Below are positions 18,687-27,586 of a stretch of DNA of 64,000 nt, piece by piece (within the stretch, counting starts at the first letter, position 1; each line of letters opens with the position of its first letter). Source of the stretch: Geobacteraceae bacterium (GTDB lineage Bacteria; Desulfobacterota; Desulfuromonadia; Geobacterales; Pseudopelobacteraceae); assembly GCA_027404165.1 (NCBI GenBank), contig DAHZCG010000009.1, positions 46,015 through 110,014 of the forward strand, written 5' to 3'. A model generated the notes under the pieces. It had not been told where the DNA came from, ran no database searches, and saw only the letters and a list, made by a program, of their open reading frames with translations. Made by a program: the position numbers and the translations under genes.

Positions 18687-19760
18687 TTACGTCAACTTTG
18701 AAAGATACACGACACTCTTCTCTCCAAAACAGTTGCATCCGATGCTGCGAATCGATCCGATATGCGCAGGACCGGTTTCGCTAAGCAGGAGAAGTGCGTG
18801 CGGATTGTCCAGAACCGGTGCCGCGTAGTGTGTCTGCTGCTTCAGCATAAGAGCGGCGGTTGCAAGATTGAACGCTCCTCCGATCATCATGGAGCCGAAA
18901 ATGGGGGCATACGCGGTTGTAAGGGTATCCGGCGAGAGAGCGGAAAGATAGGCCGACTCGTCCGGCAACATGCCGTCGGCGTCGATGAGATTGATATCGA
19001 CCGGTTTGCCGCAATCGGGATCACCACTGGTAGATACGGAGTCAATCGAACAATAGGCGGAATCGGTCCGATCGTTGCCCAGGAGAAAAAACAACGCGCC
19101 CTCACCCGGCACCTGACAGGTCGGATTGAACACAAAGGGCTTGATCCTGCCATCCTGTGCGGCAGTAAGTTTCTGCTCCGCAATGTAGCCCAGAACATCA
19201 CCGTATTGATCCACTGCACCGGCCAGCAGATAATCACACCGTCCCTGTTCAAGCCACGTCTGGGCAAGCTGCAACGCGGACTGAAACGAAAACCGGAATT
19301 GCGTTACCGTCAGTGTCGGCCCCCGGATGTTCAGCGATGAGGAGACATAGGAAGCAGCGGCATTATGAACGGAGTTGGAAAAGGTGGTCGGTGAGACCGC
19401 GGCGTCACCATAATCCAGAATACCGTCCAGGAAATCAAAGGTTGTCACCTGGGCACCAAAGGCAGTGGCAAGAATGATTCCGATCTTCTTCCGGGCAATA
19501 TCAGCGATGCCACTGTCGGCAAGGGCGTCAGCCGCTGCAAGCACCGACATCTTGCTCAGCTTGTCGGCGCGGCGAAGCTTCTTGAGCAGGGACCGGTCCT
19601 GAACGGCATCCAGATCGACCTGATAGACCGGGCGCGTGTTCCCTTCCGTTCGGGGAACATCCATCTCGGCGGGCTTCACCCAGCCGGAGCGCAGAGAGTT
19701 TTCGAGAACACCGATCCCCTGCCCTCGTGTGAAGATAATGCCGGTTCCGAGAATCTTCAT
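18687..19760 (-). CDS. Ketosynthase-like protein lacking the catalytic Cys (chain-length-factor-like)
   Basis: 357 residues with the thiolase-like ketosynthase fold but a replaced nucleophile. Aligning by eye with the intact neighbour (GPVLTVVNACSSG), the equivalent segment is GPTLTVTQFRFSF, so the active-site Cys is Arg at residue 156. The usual NAHGTGT and KGxxGHT histidine motifs are not recognisable either. It overlaps the intact ketosynthase gene upstream by 4 bases. That arrangement is that of a KS-CLF pair of type II polyketide synthases, in which the inactive partner shapes the chain-length pocket. It is longer than the pfam13723-type partner encoded at 26902-27576, so the cluster holds two different inactive partners. 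Confidence 0.82.
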   Translation of the reverse strand: MKILGTGIIFTRGQGIGVLENSLRSGWVKPAEMDVPRTEGNTRPVYQVDLDAVQDRSLLKKLRRADKLSKMSVLAAADALADSGIADIARKKIGIILATAFGAQVTTFDFLDGILDYGDAAVSPTTFSNSVHNAAASYVSSSLNIRGPTLTVTQFRFSFQSALQLAQTWLEQGRCDYLLAGAVDQYGDVLGYIAEQKLTAAQDGRIKPFVFNPTCQVPGEGALFFLLGNDRTDSAYCSIDSVSTSGDPDCGKPVDINLIDADGMLPDESAYLSALSPDTLTTAYAPIFGSMMIGGAFNLATAALMLKQQTHYAAPVLDNPHALLLLSETGPAHIGSIRSIGCNCFGEKSVVYLSKLT

Positions 19761-20935
19761 TCTGTTGCTCCCCGGCCGATGACGATTGCGGCGTTGTTAC
19801 CACCAAAGGCCAGTGACGTCGAGACGGCATATCGGCCGCTGATGAGGGTCTTTTCCCTGATCGGCGCCAGGGGAATGGACTCGTCCTGATTGAGGAAACC
19901 GGCGCTGGCGGGTATCCACCCTTCCCTGAGGCCGGCGGCAGTGAAGACGGCCTCCAGCCCTCCGGCTGCGCCGAGCGTATGCCCCGTGTATCCTTTGGTC
20001 GACAGCATCTTCAGTTCCGATCCGAAGATCTCCTCCAGCACCTTGCCTTCCACCTGATCGTTGTCGAATGTTCCGGTACCGTGGGCATTGACAAAAGCGA
20101 CATCCCGAGGGGCAATCCCCGCCTCGGCAAGGGCCGCACGCAGTGAGGCTTTTAGACCGGCGCCATCGGGACTGGGTGCGGTAAGATGATACGCGTCACT
20201 CAGCGAACCGTAGCCTCCCAGGAAGAGATCCGACGACACACCGCGCCGCTGTGCACTGTTTTTTTTCTCGATCACCATGATCCCGGCGCCTTCCCCCAGG
20301 TTCAAACCTTTACGATCCCGGTCAAAGGGGGCACACAGTCCGGGATTGACAATGCCGAGTGAGCCAAAACCGCAATAGGGGATATGGTTCAGTTCGTCTG
20401 CCCCGCCAGCGATGACGATATCGCACAGATCGCTTTTGAGCCACGACAAGGCGACGCCGATCGCATCGGTACCGGAAGAGCAGGCATTCACCACCGTCAG
20501 GACCGGACCGCGCGCCTTGATCCTGCGGGCAATGTATGCCGAGATATTCCCCTTCAGGTAGCGGTCCACCGCAAGCAGCGATGTGAAATCCTGCTGGCGG
20601 TAGGAGGTGTAAAACTGCAGATCGTTCAGCTGGCTCGCTACGGTCGTCCCCAGGCAGACGCCAACGCGGCACCCCGAAAGGTCATCGATACGGGCCTCTG
20701 CCAGCGCCTGATCCAGAGCGATCAACGCCAGACTGAGCGTACGTTGCCCTTCCAGGGCATACTCCTGAGGAACATGCTTCACCTCGAAGACAGGGCAATC
20801 CGTTACTGTCGGAAAAAGAGTCACCGATCCTGCATTCCGCTGAACGCGAGCAAACGAATCCAGTGTCTCCGCAAGGCCAATACCGGCGGCGGAGACAGCG
20901 CCCATTCCTGTTATGAGTATGTCGGCTCGATTCAT
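19757..20935 (-). CDS. Beta-ketoacyl-ACP synthase (FabF type), intact
   Basis: Condenses an acyl chain with malonyl-ACP. 392 residues with the complete triad: Cys152 in VVNACSSGTDA, His285 in NAHGTGTFDND and His319 in TKGYTGHTLGAAG (Lys314 in the same motif). It overlaps the Cys-less partner by 4 bases, implying a stoichiometric heterodimer. It is one of three intact ketosynthases in the cluster, and the only one beside the condensation-like gene and the long inactive partner. It may therefore belong to a separate chain-building module from the APE-like core. Confidence 0.93.
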   Translation of the reverse strand: MNRADILITGMGAVSAAGIGLAETLDSFARVQRNAGSVTLFPTVTDCPVFEVKHVPQEYALEGQRTLSLALIALDQALAEARIDDLSGCRVGVCLGTTVASQLNDLQFYTSYRQQDFTSLLAVDRYLKGNISAYIARRIKARGPVLTVVNACSSGTDAIGVALSWLKSDLCDIVIAGGADELNHIPYCGFGSLGIVNPGLCAPFDRDRKGLNLGEGAGIMVIEKKNSAQRRGVSSDLFLGGYGSLSDAYHLTAPSPDGAGLKASLRAALAEAGIAPRDVAFVNAHGTGTFDNDQVEGKVLEEIFGSELKMLSTKGYTGHTLGAAGGLEAVFTAAGLREGWIPASAGFLNQDESIPLAPIREKTLISGRYAVSTSLAFGGNNAAIVIGRGATE

Positions 20936-21873
20936 TTCTTCGGCACCCCCAGCAGATCCAGCCCCTGATCGGTGGTCACTATTTTCATGTCCGGGTAGCG
21001 CGTGTGGATATAGCTGATCATATCACTCAACAGAGTCAGATCATTATACATTATGTAGTCAATACGGGCGGTTGCGCCGCTACTGACCCCGGTTATGGTC
21101 TCACCCGGCTGCGGGACCCCGGAAAACGGCACAATATACATATACGAACCGTACAACGGAAACCAGTGGGTGGTGGTGTACCTGGCGGTTATTCCGGAAG
21201 GCCTGAGTGTTACTGCTTCACCCTTGGTGAATATCCCGTGTGAGTCCGTTATTTTTACTTTGGCATCTATTTCGTGCGTGTAAAAGATCAGCCAGGATTT
21301 ATCCCGGTAGGCCTGATCGATGTGGCTCTCCATCAGCGGAAGATCGTGCTTTAAGGCAAAAGACTTCAAAAAATAAGGGTCGAACTGCCCCAGATTGAAT
21401 GAGTTTGTACCTCCTCTGCCGGACCGGTAATATTTTCTGACAATTGACCGGACAGTTTCATTGTTTTTGTTAAAAGGGTAGACGAGATTATTAACCGTAA
21501 GACCCATACCCTCCAATATTTTTTTGGATCGCAACAGCTCATCTTCAAGCCGGGGTGTTGTCAGGGAATTCAGGTTCGGATGGGACACCGTATGGTCCAT
21601 AATCTCCCAGCCCGCTTTCTGAAGTGCTATAATCTGGGCGGGCGTCAGATGGTATGGCGTATTGATCCGATCGGTGGTAATGGCGGAGCAGGCAACGGCC
21701 CCCTGCGCCGCAAAAATCTTCTTTCCCACGAGATAGTCGGTATCATTGCCATCATCAAGAACAAACGTGACTAAGGGAATCGATCCGACTGTCGGGATAT
21801 CCGGACGGTGACCAACAGCGCTGCAGGACATCAGGAGAAACGACACCAGAACAACCAGAGCAAATCGACACAT
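20932..21873 (-). CDS. NodB-type polysaccharide deacetylase-like lipoprotein
   Basis: 313 residues with a lipoprotein signal (hydrophobic FALVVLVSFLLMSC; the lipobox Cys is C17). The NodB homology fold is recognisable: VTFVLDDGND supplies the Asp pair of motif 1 and DHTVSHPNLNSL supplies HxxxH of motif 2. Family members remove N-acetyl or other groups from carbohydrates at the cell surface. It is embedded between a ketosynthase gene (4-base overlap) and an ACP gene (17-base gap), so it is a genuine member of the operon. It could trim or process a glycosyl head group added by the cluster GT2. This is inference; such a gene is not a standard part of APE loci. Confidence 0.8.
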   Translation of the reverse strand: MCRFALVVLVSFLLMSCSAVGHRPDIPTVGSIPLVTFVLDDGNDTDYLVGKKIFAAQGAVACSAITTDRINTPYHLTPAQIIALQKAGWEIMDHTVSHPNLNSLTTPRLEDELLRSKKILEGMGLTVNNLVYPFNKNNETVRSIVRKYYRSGRGGTNSFNLGQFDPYFLKSFALKHDLPLMESHIDQAYRDKSWLIFYTHEIDAKVKITDSHGIFTKGEAVTLRPSGITARYTTTHWFPLYGSYMYIVPFSGVPQPGETITGVSSGATARIDYIMYNDLTLLSDMISYIHTRYPDMKIVTTDQGLDLLGVPKK

Positions 21874-21890
21874 GACATTTCCGATATTCG

Positions 21891-22175
21891 TCAGGATTTT
21901 TTCCCCTTATTGTCATAAATGAAGTTGGCGATGGTATTTATGGAGTAAAAGATCTCTTTCCCTTGATCCATATTTTTGATCTCCAGGCCAAAGTTCCGTT
22001 GTAACAGAACGACTATTTCGACGGCATCGAGAGAATCCAGCCCCAATCCCTCACCGAACAGAATCTCATCATCCCCTATTTCCTCGGGTTTGACATCCTC
22101 AAGCGCCAAGTCCCGCGCAATCATCTCTTTGAGATCCTTGCGGATTTTCTGTAATTCCAGTTCCTTATTCTCCAT
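21891..22175 (-). CDS. Acyl carrier protein (second ACP)
   Basis: 94 residues from the ATG at 22175, chosen for the AAGGAGAG ribosome-binding site; an earlier in-frame start would overlap the acyltransferase gene. The phosphopantetheine serine is S48 in GEGLGLDSLDAVEI, flanked by the acidic helix II typical of ACPs. It lies 28 bases after the LpxL-like acyltransferase gene. APE systems carry two ACPs (ApeE, ApeF) near their acyltransferase; here there are three, which again points to two chain-building branches. Confidence 0.93.
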   Translation of the reverse strand: MENKELELQKIRKDLKEMIARDLALEDVKPEEIGDDEILFGEGLGLDSLDAVEIVVLLQRNFGLEIKNMDQGKEIFYSINTIANFIYDNKGKKS

Positions 22176-22203
22176 AACACTCTCCTTATCAGATTTTGAT
22201 ACC

Positions 22204-23109
22204 TTATTGATTGGATTGCCATACATCGCGAAATGCAAACCATTGAAAGGGATAGGCCTTCACGTACCCTTCCAGCACATCGGCAAACTCTTGCAGGGCA
22301 ACCCTGATCTCTTCATCCTTCTTACCACGAATACCAGCCGGCGCCGGGATTATGTGGGAAACGTCGACAACATATTTATTCACGCCGGTTTTTGCCGACA
22401 GGAAAACAACTACAGGGCACTGCACCGCGGATGCAAGACTGAATGCACCATACGGGAAATGCACATTTTCTCCAAGAAACAAGGCTTCAGCAGCGCTAAA
22501 ACCGTAAGTCCGATCCCCCATGATCGAAACGATATGACCCTTTTTGATGGCCTTCATCGCCTCGATAACCCCACTCAATGAGTCATCGGTAGAGATGATC
22601 CTGACGTTTTCCTCTTCCTTGTCAATATTCAACGCCTTTTTGACAGCGGCGTTATCTTCGGGCCGCATCATCAGGTAGACCGTCTTGCCGAACCGGCTGA
22701 GCGCCGTCATGGCAACCTGCCAGTTCCCTACATGAGCGGTCAACAGGATAAAACCTTTCCCTTCATCTGACAGGCGCTGTATCTTCTCGTAGCCACGTAT
22801 ATCTATGGCCATATCCTTATATCCGGCCGCTAGGGCATACCGGTCGATAAGGCTTTTGCCCTGGCTGACGAAGAGAAGATAGACATCGAACAGTTGTCTG
22901 ATCGATCCGTGCTCCGGGAAACGTCGCCTGGTATAGGCCAGGGAGGCTGCAACCAGCGGCCGATCAATAATCAGATAGTACAGGCCGACGAAATAGAGCA
23001 GCCCATATGAGCCTCCCAGACCGAAAAATCTGACTGCGGTGCGGAAGAACCAGAAACCGAGCTGGTTGCCCCGCTTACGCTCAACACCCTTCTTTTGAGC
23101 CATGAGCAA
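22204..23109 (-). CDS. LpxL/HtrB-type lysophospholipid or lipid A-like acyltransferase
   Basis: Inner-membrane acyltransferase of the lauroyl/myristoyl transferase family, 301 residues. One membrane segment near residues 33-50 precedes the catalytic region LLTAHVGNWQVAMTAL. The family dyad HxxxxD/E appears here as H126-VGNW-Q131, with Gln in place of the acidic residue. It overlaps the GT2 gene by about 28 bases; a second ATG lies at 23103. APE loci encode a similar acyltransferase, thought to attach the polyene to a lipid anchor. The Gln substitution could mean reduced or altered activity, or the acidic residue may come from elsewhere. Confidence 0.85.
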   Translation of the reverse strand: MLMAQKKGVERKRGNQLGFWFFRTAVRFFGLGGSYGLLYFVGLYYLIIDRPLVAASLAYTRRRFPEHGSIRQLFDVYLLFVSQGKSLIDRYALAAGYKDMAIDIRGYEKIQRLSDEGKGFILLTAHVGNWQVAMTALSRFGKTVYLMMRPEDNAAVKKALNIDKEEENVRIISTDDSLSGVIEAMKAIKKGHIVSIMGDRTYGFSAAEALFLGENVHFPYGAFSLASAVQCPVVVFLSAKTGVNKYVVDVSHIIPAPAGIRGKKDEEIRVALQEFADVLEGYVKAYPFQWFAFRDVWQSNQ

Positions 23110-24280
23110 TCCGGACTTTTATTATTGCAGCAGCTGTCACATACATGGCGGTGCCGATCAGCAGGGCAGCAAGCGGGGCGATGATCAAAGAGCCTAAAAA
23201 CCACTCAAACAATCGTGAAGAAAACTGCTGAAACACCGTCGCAAACGACAGGTTTGTCAACCAGCGGCCATGCCGCAGGTAATACCCCACCTCAATGCAG
23301 AGCGCCGGTATAAAGGGCGGGACCGCCAGATGCTGGACATTCAGCGCCACGATCTTGTTCAGGTTAAAGCGCATCGAAAAATAAAAAATAACGACCGAAT
23401 GCATGAACAGGATCGGAAGCACGGCTATGAACATGCCGACAGCTGCCGACAGCGCCAATCCTTCGGGGGTCGCACTTTCCTTCAGGAGCATTTTAAGAAC
23501 CTTGGCCGGATGACGCAATAACGAGACATCAAGGGTGTTCCGGGTTTCCACCAGCTTCTGGTGCCTGATCGGCAACAGACGTCTTCCGACCAGCATCGAA
23601 TGAATCCCGGTCAGACGCAGATTGTCCAAAAAAGGTTTGAAACTTGAAACCCGCTCTTCCGGTCTCGGATACACAACGCCAATGTCGACAGTTGTCAGGG
23701 CGAGCCCTCCCCACGCTGCCTTGGCCAAGACCTCGGCCTCAAAATCGTAGTGGGCACCCTTGAAGGTCATCTGATTGAGATATTTCACAGGATAGGCACG
23801 AAATCCGCTCTGGCAATCTCCGACTATCTTGCCGGTTTCCACCAGCAGCCAGAAGTTGGCAAACGACCTGCCGAAACGGCTGGCAGCAGGAACGTTATCC
23901 GTGGTAAAGTCCCGGCAACCGATTATGATACCTGGTGTGTCCTCCTGTATCAACGGCAGGAATTTTCGTATATCCTGAGGAAGGTGCTGACCATCCGCAT
24001 CGATGGTGATCATGTACTGACCACCCTGCGCTTCAATATAGCGCGCTGCCGTGAGTATGGCCTGTCCCTTTCCCAGGTTTGCGGCATGCGTCAACACCAC
24101 AACGTCGAGCCCCGAGAGCAGTTCTCTCAGATCGCCATCCGTACAGCCATCGTCAACCACCACGACATGAGATACGATCTCACGGCACGCCGCCGCCACC
24201 TGTCGCACGGTTTTCCTGTTATTATAGACCGGCAGCGCGCACCAGACAGATTCCAGCGTGGCGGGACTATTCTGCTGCAT
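23081..24280 (-). CDS. Glycosyltransferase family 2 fused to DUF2062 membrane domain
   Basis: 399 residues. Residues about 12-230 form a GT2 domain of the dolichyl-phosphate-mannose-synthase-like type: VVDDGCTDGDL, and TIDADGQHLPQDI with the metal-binding DxD. Residues about 260-390 form the DUF2062 membrane region, with several hydrophobic helices. This GT2-DUF2062 fusion occurs in APE and related envelope lipid loci, beside the LpxL-like acyltransferase, as here (overlap about 28 bases). It overlaps the first radical SAM gene by 14 bases. The likely role is transfer of a sugar onto a lipid head group at the inner membrane; donor and acceptor are unknown. Confidence 0.88.
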   Translation of the reverse strand: MQQNSPATLESVWCALPVYNNRKTVRQVAAACREIVSHVVVVDDGCTDGDLRELLSGLDVVVLTHAANLGKGQAILTAARYIEAQGGQYMITIDADGQHLPQDIRKFLPLIQEDTPGIIIGCRDFTTDNVPAASRFGRSFANFWLLVETGKIVGDCQSGFRAYPVKYLNQMTFKGAHYDFEAEVLAKAAWGGLALTTVDIGVVYPRPEERVSSFKPFLDNLRLTGIHSMLVGRRLLPIRHQKLVETRNTLDVSLLRHPAKVLKMLLKESATPEGLALSAAVGMFIAVLPILFMHSVVIFYFSMRFNLNKIVALNVQHLAVPPFIPALCIEVGYYLRHGRWLTNLSFATVFQQFSSRLFEWFLGSLIIAPLAALLIGTAMYVTAAAIIKVRIAHGSKEGC

Positions 24281-25637
24281 GCTTTTTCCTCTTTCTGGTT
24301 CTTTCGCCAGAAATCAGCAGATCCCATAATGGACCGGTATAGCCAAGTTTATGAAGCATCTGCAGGCTTCCTTCCATTGCATCGGGCGGGAACACGCAAT
24401 GGCGCACCCCGGCAAAGGCATGTGTCAAGGTTTCTTCCAGCCATTTTGTATCCACGGCCGGTGAAACATAATAGGTAGGCTGCAACAGCCCGTCGGCTGC
24501 AGAAATGATATGTTCCTTGATCGCAATCCGTTCAAGCGGAGTATTGGGCAGAATCCGGATCCCCATAAAAATAAATGATACGCATTTTTGTAATCCCAGA
24601 ATATTTCTGATCCCCTCCTGCACCGTCTCTTCGGTCTCGCCCGGACCGCCAAACATGAAGAAGTGGGACGTTGCGATGCCATGCCGTGCAAGGAGTTCAT
24701 TGCATTCCACCACATCCTGGAAGGTGAAGTTTTTACCCATGGCTCTCAAGGTCGTATCACAGGCAGCATCCGCCCCGACCTCGGCTGATGCAAACCCGGT
24801 CTTTTTCATGCGTTCAACGATATCGTCGGTCAAACCACCAGGCTTGATAAATCCGGTCCAGGGCATGCAGATGTCTCTGCGCTGCATCTCGTCAACCACT
24901 TCCAGATAAGCTCCTTCATCATCGTTAAATACCGAATCGACGAAGAAAATATATTTGGTCTTGTGCTTGTCGCGCAGCAGCTCAATGTCGTCAACGACTT
25001 CCCGCGCATCTCGCCTGCGAAGTTCCGTCCCTTCCAGCAGGGGATACGTACAGTACACACACTTGTAGGCACATCCACGTTTGGTCTGAATTGAAGCGAT
25101 GTTGCCGCTATGCAGATAATACTCGACCAGCTGCTCATCGTAGAGCGCCGATTTGATCGATCCGCCCGGCAGTCGTGCAGCGGGCCCGATAAGCCGTTCC
25201 CGAGGATACACCCCCTGCTCGGCATTGTTGGCAAATTCAACCGCCAGCAGCTCCCCTTCCCCGATGATGCCGAAATCGGCACCGGTTTCCTGCAGTATCA
25301 GATCAGGAATAAGTGAAAAGCCGGCGCCGCCAAGCAACACCTTTGCATCGGTATGTTTCCTGATAGTGGAAACAATATTCCGGACGTTCCGGATATAATA
25401 CTGCTCGTTCATCAGATTCACATTATCGATGTTACGAATCGATATCCCGATCAGGTCGGGTTTGAACAGTCCCACCTCATCGCCGATCGCTTCGAGGGAA
25501 GAATTTTGCAGTAAGAAATCCGTCTGTTGAACCGTATGCCCCGACTTTACCAGAGCAGCTGCAACCATGCTCACCCCAAGCGGATAGATCGGATATGGTG
25601 AAAGTGTTACATTGGCTGATATCAGCAGAACCTTCAT
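24267..25637 (-). CDS. Cobalamin-binding-domain radical SAM enzyme (first of a tandem pair)
   Basis: 456 residues. Residues 1-140 form a B12-binding-like Rossmann domain (LLGGAGFSLIPD and the FGIIGEGE turn); residues about 180-400 form the radical SAM barrel with the 4Fe-4S cluster ligands C189, C193 and C196 in KRGCAYKCVYCTYP. Cobalamin-type radical SAM enzymes perform methylations, cyclisations and C-C couplings on unactivated carbon; examples acting on membrane lipids are the archaeal Tes and GrsA/B enzymes. It overlaps the GT2 gene by 14 bases and the second radical SAM gene by 4. The substrate is probably the cluster's acyl chain or head group. The B12-binding fold does not prove that cobalamin is used. 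Confidence 0.87.
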   Translation of the reverse strand: MKVLLISANVTLSPYPIYPLGVSMVAAALVKSGHTVQQTDFLLQNSSLEAIGDEVGLFKPDLIGISIRNIDNVNLMNEQYYIRNVRNIVSTIRKHTDAKVLLGGAGFSLIPDLILQETGADFGIIGEGELLAVEFANNAEQGVYPRERLIGPAARLPGGSIKSALYDEQLVEYYLHSGNIASIQTKRGCAYKCVYCTYPLLEGTELRRRDAREVVDDIELLRDKHKTKYIFFVDSVFNDDEGAYLEVVDEMQRRDICMPWTGFIKPGGLTDDIVERMKKTGFASAEVGADAACDTTLRAMGKNFTFQDVVECNELLARHGIATSHFFMFGGPGETEETVQEGIRNILGLQKCVSFIFMGIRILPNTPLERIAIKEHIISAADGLLQPTYYVSPAVDTKWLEETLTHAFAGVRHCVFPPDAMEGSLQMLHKLGYTGPLWDLLISGERTRKRKKHAAE

Positions 25638-26905
25638 TCAGGGCTCACAATATCTTTATTAACATCCCATTTTCTTCGTACGGGACTGGTATGCCGATAC
25701 GTTCCATCGGCCTTCTCTTTCTCGATGACCTTGAGAAACAGTTTAGCCATTTTCAAGTTCTGACTGCTGTCGCTGTAGAATCTGTCCCACGCGTAATAAT
25801 AAAGATCCTGCAGTTTGGAAGGACTCATCTTTGCCGGTTGGTAAACGACTTCACCGCCGGTATAGCGATTCCAGTCATTGGATAGAATCCTGCCCTGCTG
25901 CGCAAGGGTCTCGCGGATCGGCGTGTGAGGAAACGGGGTCAGGATCGTGAATTCCGCAAGATCCAGATTGATCTCAAGCAGGAAATCGACCAGTCGTTTG
26001 ATGTCATCCTCACTCTGGTCATCGGTACCCAGAATTATCGTCCCCTCGACTCCAATGCCGCGTTCCTGTAAACGCTTTACCCGTTTGCGAATGTGATCCG
26101 AAGTGTCGAAGATCGCCTGATATACATACCAGCAACCGGCCTCGGCAGCCAGGTCAAGGATTTCATCGTCGTCTTTGATCGGGTGGCACACCCATTTCTT
26201 CTTAAGTGGAATCAGCGCCTTAAACAGATCCTTCTCCCATTGGTCGTTCTGGGACATGGAATTATCAACAAAGAACAGACGGTTGTTATTTATTGACTCA
26301 ATTTCACGCAGTACATCATCGATCGGGCGCGGCCTGAATTCGTTGCCGCCGAGAAACGGCGTACAACACGGAAAGCAGTTGAACCGGCAGCCACGCGAAG
26401 CATGGATCAGGTCAACCATCTGTACCCCGCGATAGTTATATAACTCGCGATTAAGAATCCCGCGTCTGGCGGGTCCAACCAGATTGATGTCCGGGAAATT
26501 GTTCTTATAGTCGTATACCTTGAGCAAATTACCGTTGTTCAGGTCTGTAATAATTTGCCCGAAACGTCCTTCGGCCTCTCCCAGAAACACTGAATCAGCA
26601 TGCCGCATGGTTTCTTCGGCATGGAGTTGCGTACCGATGCCACCAAAGATCACCGGGATTCCTTTGGCACGATAGATGTCGGCGATCTCCCAGCCGCGCG
26701 CAATCTGGCAGGTAAGCATGCAGGAGATTGCCACAAGGTCGGCATGCTCGTCAAAATTGATCGCTTCAACATGTTCGTCGGTAAAGATGAGCTCAATATC
26801 GCCAGGCACCGTAGCTGCGAAACAGACCGGGCCATGGGGCGGGAGATGAAAATCCGTCTGTCGCTGCAGTTTCGGCCATTTCGGGTAAATTAGTTTTATC
26901 TTCAC
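25634..26905 (-). CDS. Cobalamin-binding-domain radical SAM enzyme (second of a tandem pair)
   Basis: 423 residues: N-terminal B12-binding-like region (residues 1-130, with VIFGGIGTQLHAEE and the SVFLGEAEGRF turn), then the radical SAM barrel with C173, C177 and C180 in SRGCRFNCFPCCTP. An extra Cys (C181) follows the cluster motif directly. The C-terminal region SPSKLQDLYYYAWDRFYS is like the tail of lipid-modifying BchE/HpnJ-like proteins. It is coupled by 4-base overlaps both to the first radical SAM gene downstream and to the short ketosynthase-like gene upstream. Its sequence differs clearly from the first, so the pair is not a recent duplication and probably catalyses two steps. Confidence 0.86.
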   Translation of the reverse strand: MKIKLIYPKWPKLQRQTDFHLPPHGPVCFAATVPGDIELIFTDEHVEAINFDEHADLVAISCMLTCQIARGWEIADIYRAKGIPVIFGGIGTQLHAEETMRHADSVFLGEAEGRFGQIITDLNNGNLLKVYDYKNNFPDINLVGPARRGILNRELYNYRGVQMVDLIHASRGCRFNCFPCCTPFLGGNEFRPRPIDDVLREIESINNNRLFFVDNSMSQNDQWEKDLFKALIPLKKKWVCHPIKDDDEILDLAAEAGCWYVYQAIFDTSDHIRKRVKRLQERGIGVEGTIILGTDDQSEDDIKRLVDFLLEINLDLAEFTILTPFPHTPIRETLAQQGRILSNDWNRYTGGEVVYQPAKMSPSKLQDLYYYAWDRFYSDSSQNLKMAKLFLKVIEKEKADGTYRHTSPVRRKWDVNKDIVSPE

Positions 26906-27576
26906 GCGATACCTTTCTTAATCTTCAGGATTGAAAGCTGACGTAGAATTTCTGGTATTCCATGTGTTGATTCCACGATCGACCGGGCCTCAATGAGGCT
27001 ACAGAAAGCATTGCCTTCCTGTTTGCCATCAATAACGAAATACAGGGCTTCATCTTCCACTATGTTGCCTACGAGCATCCGGCCTGTTTCACCGGCAACA
27101 ATCATCTCGACCGACATATCAAAAAACTCTGCAAACGAGCCATCCAGCGCCGTCGCATATAAAAGAGGACCAATCAAACCGAAGTGGATGGCCGCTTCAC
27201 CCAGCGCACTCGAAGGGAGCGTATAGATGAACAGGTTTGCCCGTGAAAGCGTGCGACCGTTTTCTACATAATCCTTGAAATAGTCAATGTCCGATTTCAG
27301 GGAGCCTTCACGGCTTGTACCGATAATCCCGATGTCCTGCTTGCATGCAGATGAGTACTCCACGCCGGCATCCTGCAGGGCAAGGGCAACAGCACTGACA
27401 GTCTTCCGCGACATTCCGTCAAGTCGCCCGAAATTCTTGAACGGCTGCGAAAATATTCCCAATTTCGCAAGAGAGTGAATCCCCTCCCCCTGGGCAAACT
27501 GATGTTGCAGCCCGAGCCTGACAGACCCGTAACCTGTGCTTGTCACCCACCCTATGCCACGTACTGAAATCATCAT
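26902..27576 (-). CDS. Short ketosynthase-like chain length factor (pfam13723 type)
   Basis: About 224 residues from the ATG at 27576. It covers only the N-terminal half of a ketosynthase (ISVRGIGWVTSTGYG at the start, then the SSALGEAAIHFGLIGP region). Where the catalytic Cys should be, the sequence is YATALDGSFAEF, with no Cys. This matches the short chain-length-factor proteins found in aryl-polyene loci (ApeC), which pair with the intact ketosynthase ApeO. The intact ketosynthase lies directly upstream with a 10-base gap, consistent with such a heterodimer. It overlaps the following radical SAM gene by 4 bases. It is not a truncation artefact; the family is naturally short. Confidence 0.82.
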   Translation of the reverse strand: MMISVRGIGWVTSTGYGSVRLGLQHQFAQGEGIHSLAKLGIFSQPFKNFGRLDGMSRKTVSAVALALQDAGVEYSSACKQDIGIIGTSREGSLKSDIDYFKDYVENGRTLSRANLFIYTLPSSALGEAAIHFGLIGPLLYATALDGSFAEFFDMSVEMIVAGETGRMLVGNIVEDEALYFVIDGKQEGNAFCSLIEARSIVESTHGIPEILRQLSILKIKKGIA

Positions 27577-27586
27577 CGAAGCTTTC

